Positions 61,770 through 64,000 of a DNA stretch of 64,000 bases are shown piece after piece (the stretch's first letter is position 1; every line of letters begins with the position of its first letter). A program made the translations under genes and the position numbers. Source of the stretch: Bacteroides fluxus YIT 12057 (GTDB taxonomy: Bacteria > Bacteroidota > Bacteroidia > Bacteroidales > Bacteroidaceae); contig NZ_GL882688.1 of NCBI RefSeq assembly GCF_000195635.1, positions 1 through 64,000 on the forward strand, written 5' to 3'. Below the pieces are notes generated by a model that worked only from the letters and a program-made list of their open reading frames with translations, ran no database searches and had not been told where the DNA came from.

Positions 61770-63758
61770 ATGGGAAATATAACTCCGGAAAGTATTGTCA
61801 ATGACCTGCGTTATTTGCAATTATTGTCACGCAGTTTTCCTACTATAGCGGATGCCAGTACGGAAATCATCAATCTGGAAGCAATCTTGAATCTGCCAAA
61901 AGGTACAGAGCACTTCCTCACGGATATACACGGTGAATATGAGGCTTTCCAGCATGTCCTGAAAAATGCGTCGGGTGCCGTAAAGCGTAAAGTGAACGAG
62001 ATTTTCGGGCATACCTTGCGTGAGAGTGAAAAAAAGGAGATCTGTACACTGATCTATTATCCGGAGGAGAAGTTGCAGCTGATAAAGGAACAGGAGACGG
62101 ATTTGGATGACTGGTACCTGATTACCCTGAACCAGCTGGTGAAGGTCTGCCAGAATGTTTCTTCCAAATATACGCGCTCTAAAGTGCGTAAGGCGCTTCC
62201 GGCAGAATTCTCGTATATTATTCAGGAATTATTGCACGAGTCGAGCATAGAGCCCAACAAACATGCTTATATTAATGTGATTATCAGTACAATCATCTCG
62301 ACCAAACGTGCTGACGATTTCATAGTCGCCATGTGTAACTTGATTCAGCGCCTGACTATCGACTCTTTGCATATCGTGGGTGATATTTATGACCGCGGAC
62401 CGGGTGCGCATATTATCATGGATACGCTTTGTGACTATCATAACTTTGATATTCAGTGGGGTAACCATGATATCTTGTGGATGGGAGCTGCATCGGGCAA
62501 TGATGCCTGCATAGCCAATGTCATCCGTATGTCTTTGCGGTATGCCAATCTGGCGACTTTGGAAGACGGGTATGGTATCAATCTATTGCCGCTTGCTACT
62601 TTTGCAATGGATACGTATGGAGACGATCCTTGTACGATCTTTGCGCCGAAGATGAATTTTGCGGACGGAGAATACAATGAGAAGACTTTAAGACTGATTA
62701 CGCAGATGCATAAGGCGATTACCGTCATCCAGTTCAAACTGGAAGCGGAGATTATCAGCCGTCGTCCGGAGTTTGGGATGGAGGACCGCAAGCTGTTGCA
62801 CAAGATCGACTTTGAACGGGGCGTATTTGTATATGAGGGGAAAGAGTATCCGTTGCGTGATACCCACTTTCCGACCGTTGATCCCGCTGCCCCGTACCGC
62901 CTCTCGGACGAGGAGCGTGAACTGGTGCACAGGATTCACACTTCTTTCATGAACAGCGAGAAACTGAAGAAGCACATGCGTTGTCTGTTCACATACGGCG
63001 GAATGTATCTGGTGTGCAACAGTAACCTGCTGTATCATGCTTCAGTGCCTTTGAATGCTGACGGTAGTTTTAAGCAGGTCCGCATCGGAAAGAAAGAATA
63101 TTGGGGGCACAAGCTGTTGCAGAAAACGGACCAACTGATACGTACCGCCTATTTTGACGAAGATAACTCTGACAAGAAGCAGTTTGCGTTGGACTATGTA
63201 TGGTATATGTGGTGCGGGCCGGATGCTCCTTCTTTCGACAAGGACAAGATGGCGACGTTTGAACGTTATTTCATCGCAGATAAAGCATTGCATAAAGAGA
63301 CCAAGGGACATTACTATTCCCTGCGCAATGAGGCGGAGGTCTGTGACCGCATCCTCGATGAATTCGGTGTGGAGCCCGGACCTCATTCGCATATCATCAA
63401 CGGGCATGTTCCGGTGAAGACCATCAAGGGAGAAAAGCCCATCAAGGCCAATGGAAAGTTGTTGGTAATTGACGGCGGTTTTTCAAAGGCCTATCAGCCG
63501 GAGACGGGAATTGCGGGCTATACCTTGGTATATCATTCACATGGCTTGCAGTTGGTGCAGCATGAACCCTTCCAGAGCCGTCAGAAAGCGATAGAGGAAG
63601 GACAGGACATCAAATCCACCACCTTTGTCATAGAATTCAATTCCCAACGTATGATGGTGAAGGATACTGACAAGGGAATGGAACTCGTGACCCAGATAGA
63701 GGATTTGAAGAAACTGTTGGTGGCGTACAGGACGGGATTCATTAAGGAGAAACAATAG
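61770..63758 (+). CDS. fbp: Fructose-1,6-bisphosphatase, class III
   Basis: This 662-aa protein has the metallophosphoesterase core: TDIHGEYEAFQHVL, GDIYDRGPGAH, WGNHDILWMGA and the C-terminal INGHVPVKTIKGE. Length and motif order match the Firmicute/Bacteroidetes class III enzyme, which releases phosphate from fructose-1,6-bisphosphate in gluconeogenesis. Confidence 0.95.
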   Translation: MGNITPESIVNDLRYLQLLSRSFPTIADASTEIINLEAILNLPKGTEHFLTDIHGEYEAFQHVLKNASGAVKRKVNEIFGHTLRESEKKEICTLIYYPEEKLQLIKEQETDLDDWYLITLNQLVKVCQNVSSKYTRSKVRKALPAEFSYIIQELLHESSIEPNKHAYINVIISTIISTKRADDFIVAMCNLIQRLTIDSLHIVGDIYDRGPGAHIIMDTLCDYHNFDIQWGNHDILWMGAASGNDACIANVIRMSLRYANLATLEDGYGINLLPLATFAMDTYGDDPCTIFAPKMNFADGEYNEKTLRLITQMHKAITVIQFKLEAEIISRRPEFGMEDRKLLHKIDFERGVFVYEGKEYPLRDTHFPTVDPAAPYRLSDEERELVHRIHTSFMNSEKLKKHMRCLFTYGGMYLVCNSNLLYHASVPLNADGSFKQVRIGKKEYWGHKLLQKTDQLIRTAYFDEDNSDKKQFALDYVWYMWCGPDAPSFDKDKMATFERYFIADKALHKETKGHYYSLRNEAEVCDRILDEFGVEPGPHSHIINGHVPVKTIKGEKPIKANGKLLVIDGGFSKAYQPETGIAGYTLVYHSHGLQLVQHEPFQSRQKAIEEGQDIKSTTFVIEFNSQRMMVKDTDKGMELVTQIEDLKKLLVAYRTGFIKEKQ

Positions 63759-63760
63759 GA

Positions 63761-64000
63761 TCAGAAGAGTACCACTCCGCCTTCTATAATCATCCCTTTG
63801 TCGTAGGTCACCCCTTTGGTGTAGTAACGGCTGCCACCATATCCACCGGTAAGGAAAACGCCCAGGCGGTCCGTAAGTCTGTATTCCAGATTGACACGGG
63901 CCTGCAGGGCATACAGGCGGGCGGGGATGCCGTAGTTCTTGTTTTTGAAGGTTTCGATATGCTGGTAGCCTAAGTCGCCGCTGATGAACAGTTGCTTGTA
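63761..64000 (-). CDS. 3' end of an outer-membrane protein gene (partial)
   Basis: On the minus strand, 79 codons end in GMIIEGGVVLF and a stop at 63761-63763. Alternating strands (RLTDRLGVFLTGGYGGSRYY) and a terminal aromatic residue suggest a beta-barrel outer-membrane protein. The 5' part lies beyond the window. It converges on fbp with a 2-bp gap. Confidence 0.7.
   Translation of the reverse strand, partial: YKQLFISGDLGYQHIETFKNKNYGIPARLYALQARVNLEYRLTDRLGVFLTGGYGGSRYYTKGVTYDKGMIIEGGVVLF

Overview
The window looks like a chromosome segment from a Bacteroides-type organism (Bacteroidales). The signs are promoter boxes of the form TAnnTTTG placed just upstream of many genes, CTnDOT-type tyrosine recombinases, an Mfa-type fimbrial operon built of lipoproteins, a UpxY-like antiterminator, and a menF-D-B-C-E operon. 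The species cannot be fixed from the sequence alone.

Region 1 (1 to about 27,800) is an accessory island assembled from remnants of related integrative mobilizable elements. One architecture occurs three times: the 3' end of a tyrosine integrase gene, then a cargo operon with its own promoter and terminator hairpin, then two convergent excisionase-like helix-turn-helix genes. Cargo 1 (1910-3497) is a nucleotidyltransferase plus a DUF262 protein. Cargo 2 (13156-14430) is an ADP-ribosyltransferase, a small protein and a SecB-like chaperone, which is the gene order of the CmdTAC antiphage system. Cargo 3 (21924-23990) is an XRE/ImmA-type metallopeptidase, a charged protein and a small membrane protein. 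Between the units lie an AAA/DUF4143 ATPase behind 33-bp-phased repeats, a 1038-aa single-chain SIR2-APAZ-PIWI argonaute, a pair of tyrosine recombinases, mobilization and RteC-like remnants, and a metabolic operon (AraC regulator, iron alcohol dehydrogenase, flavin reductase, NAD(P)-binding protein, metallo-hydrolase). The stretch 24.7-27.8 kb is mostly decayed genes.

Region 2 (27.9-41.5 kb) is an AraC-type regulator followed by a fimbrial operon: DUF3575, DUF3868, Mfa1-like stalk, several lipoprotein subunits and a large DUF4906 tip protein. Two ATPase gene fragments follow it.

Region 3 (42.0-48.8 kb, minus strand) is an exopolysaccharide initiation and export operon: sugar-phosphate transferase, Wza-like exporter, Wzc-like tyrosine autokinase, UpxY/NusG-like protein. 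Upstream of it a promoter sits between two inverted recombinase core sites (13-bp arms, 7-bp spacer) next to a tyrosine invertase gene. In the orientation shown the promoter points away from the operon, so this copy appears to be in the OFF state.

Region 4 (48.9-64 kb) looks like core chromosome: a Crp/Fnr regulator divergent from the menaquinone operon, tRNAs Ser-Lys-Glu, a class I fructose-bisphosphate aldolase, a DedA protein, a DUF47/Pit phosphate transport pair, an AspT/YidE-type transporter, a class III fructose-1,6-bisphosphatase, and the 3' end of an outer-membrane protein gene at the right edge.
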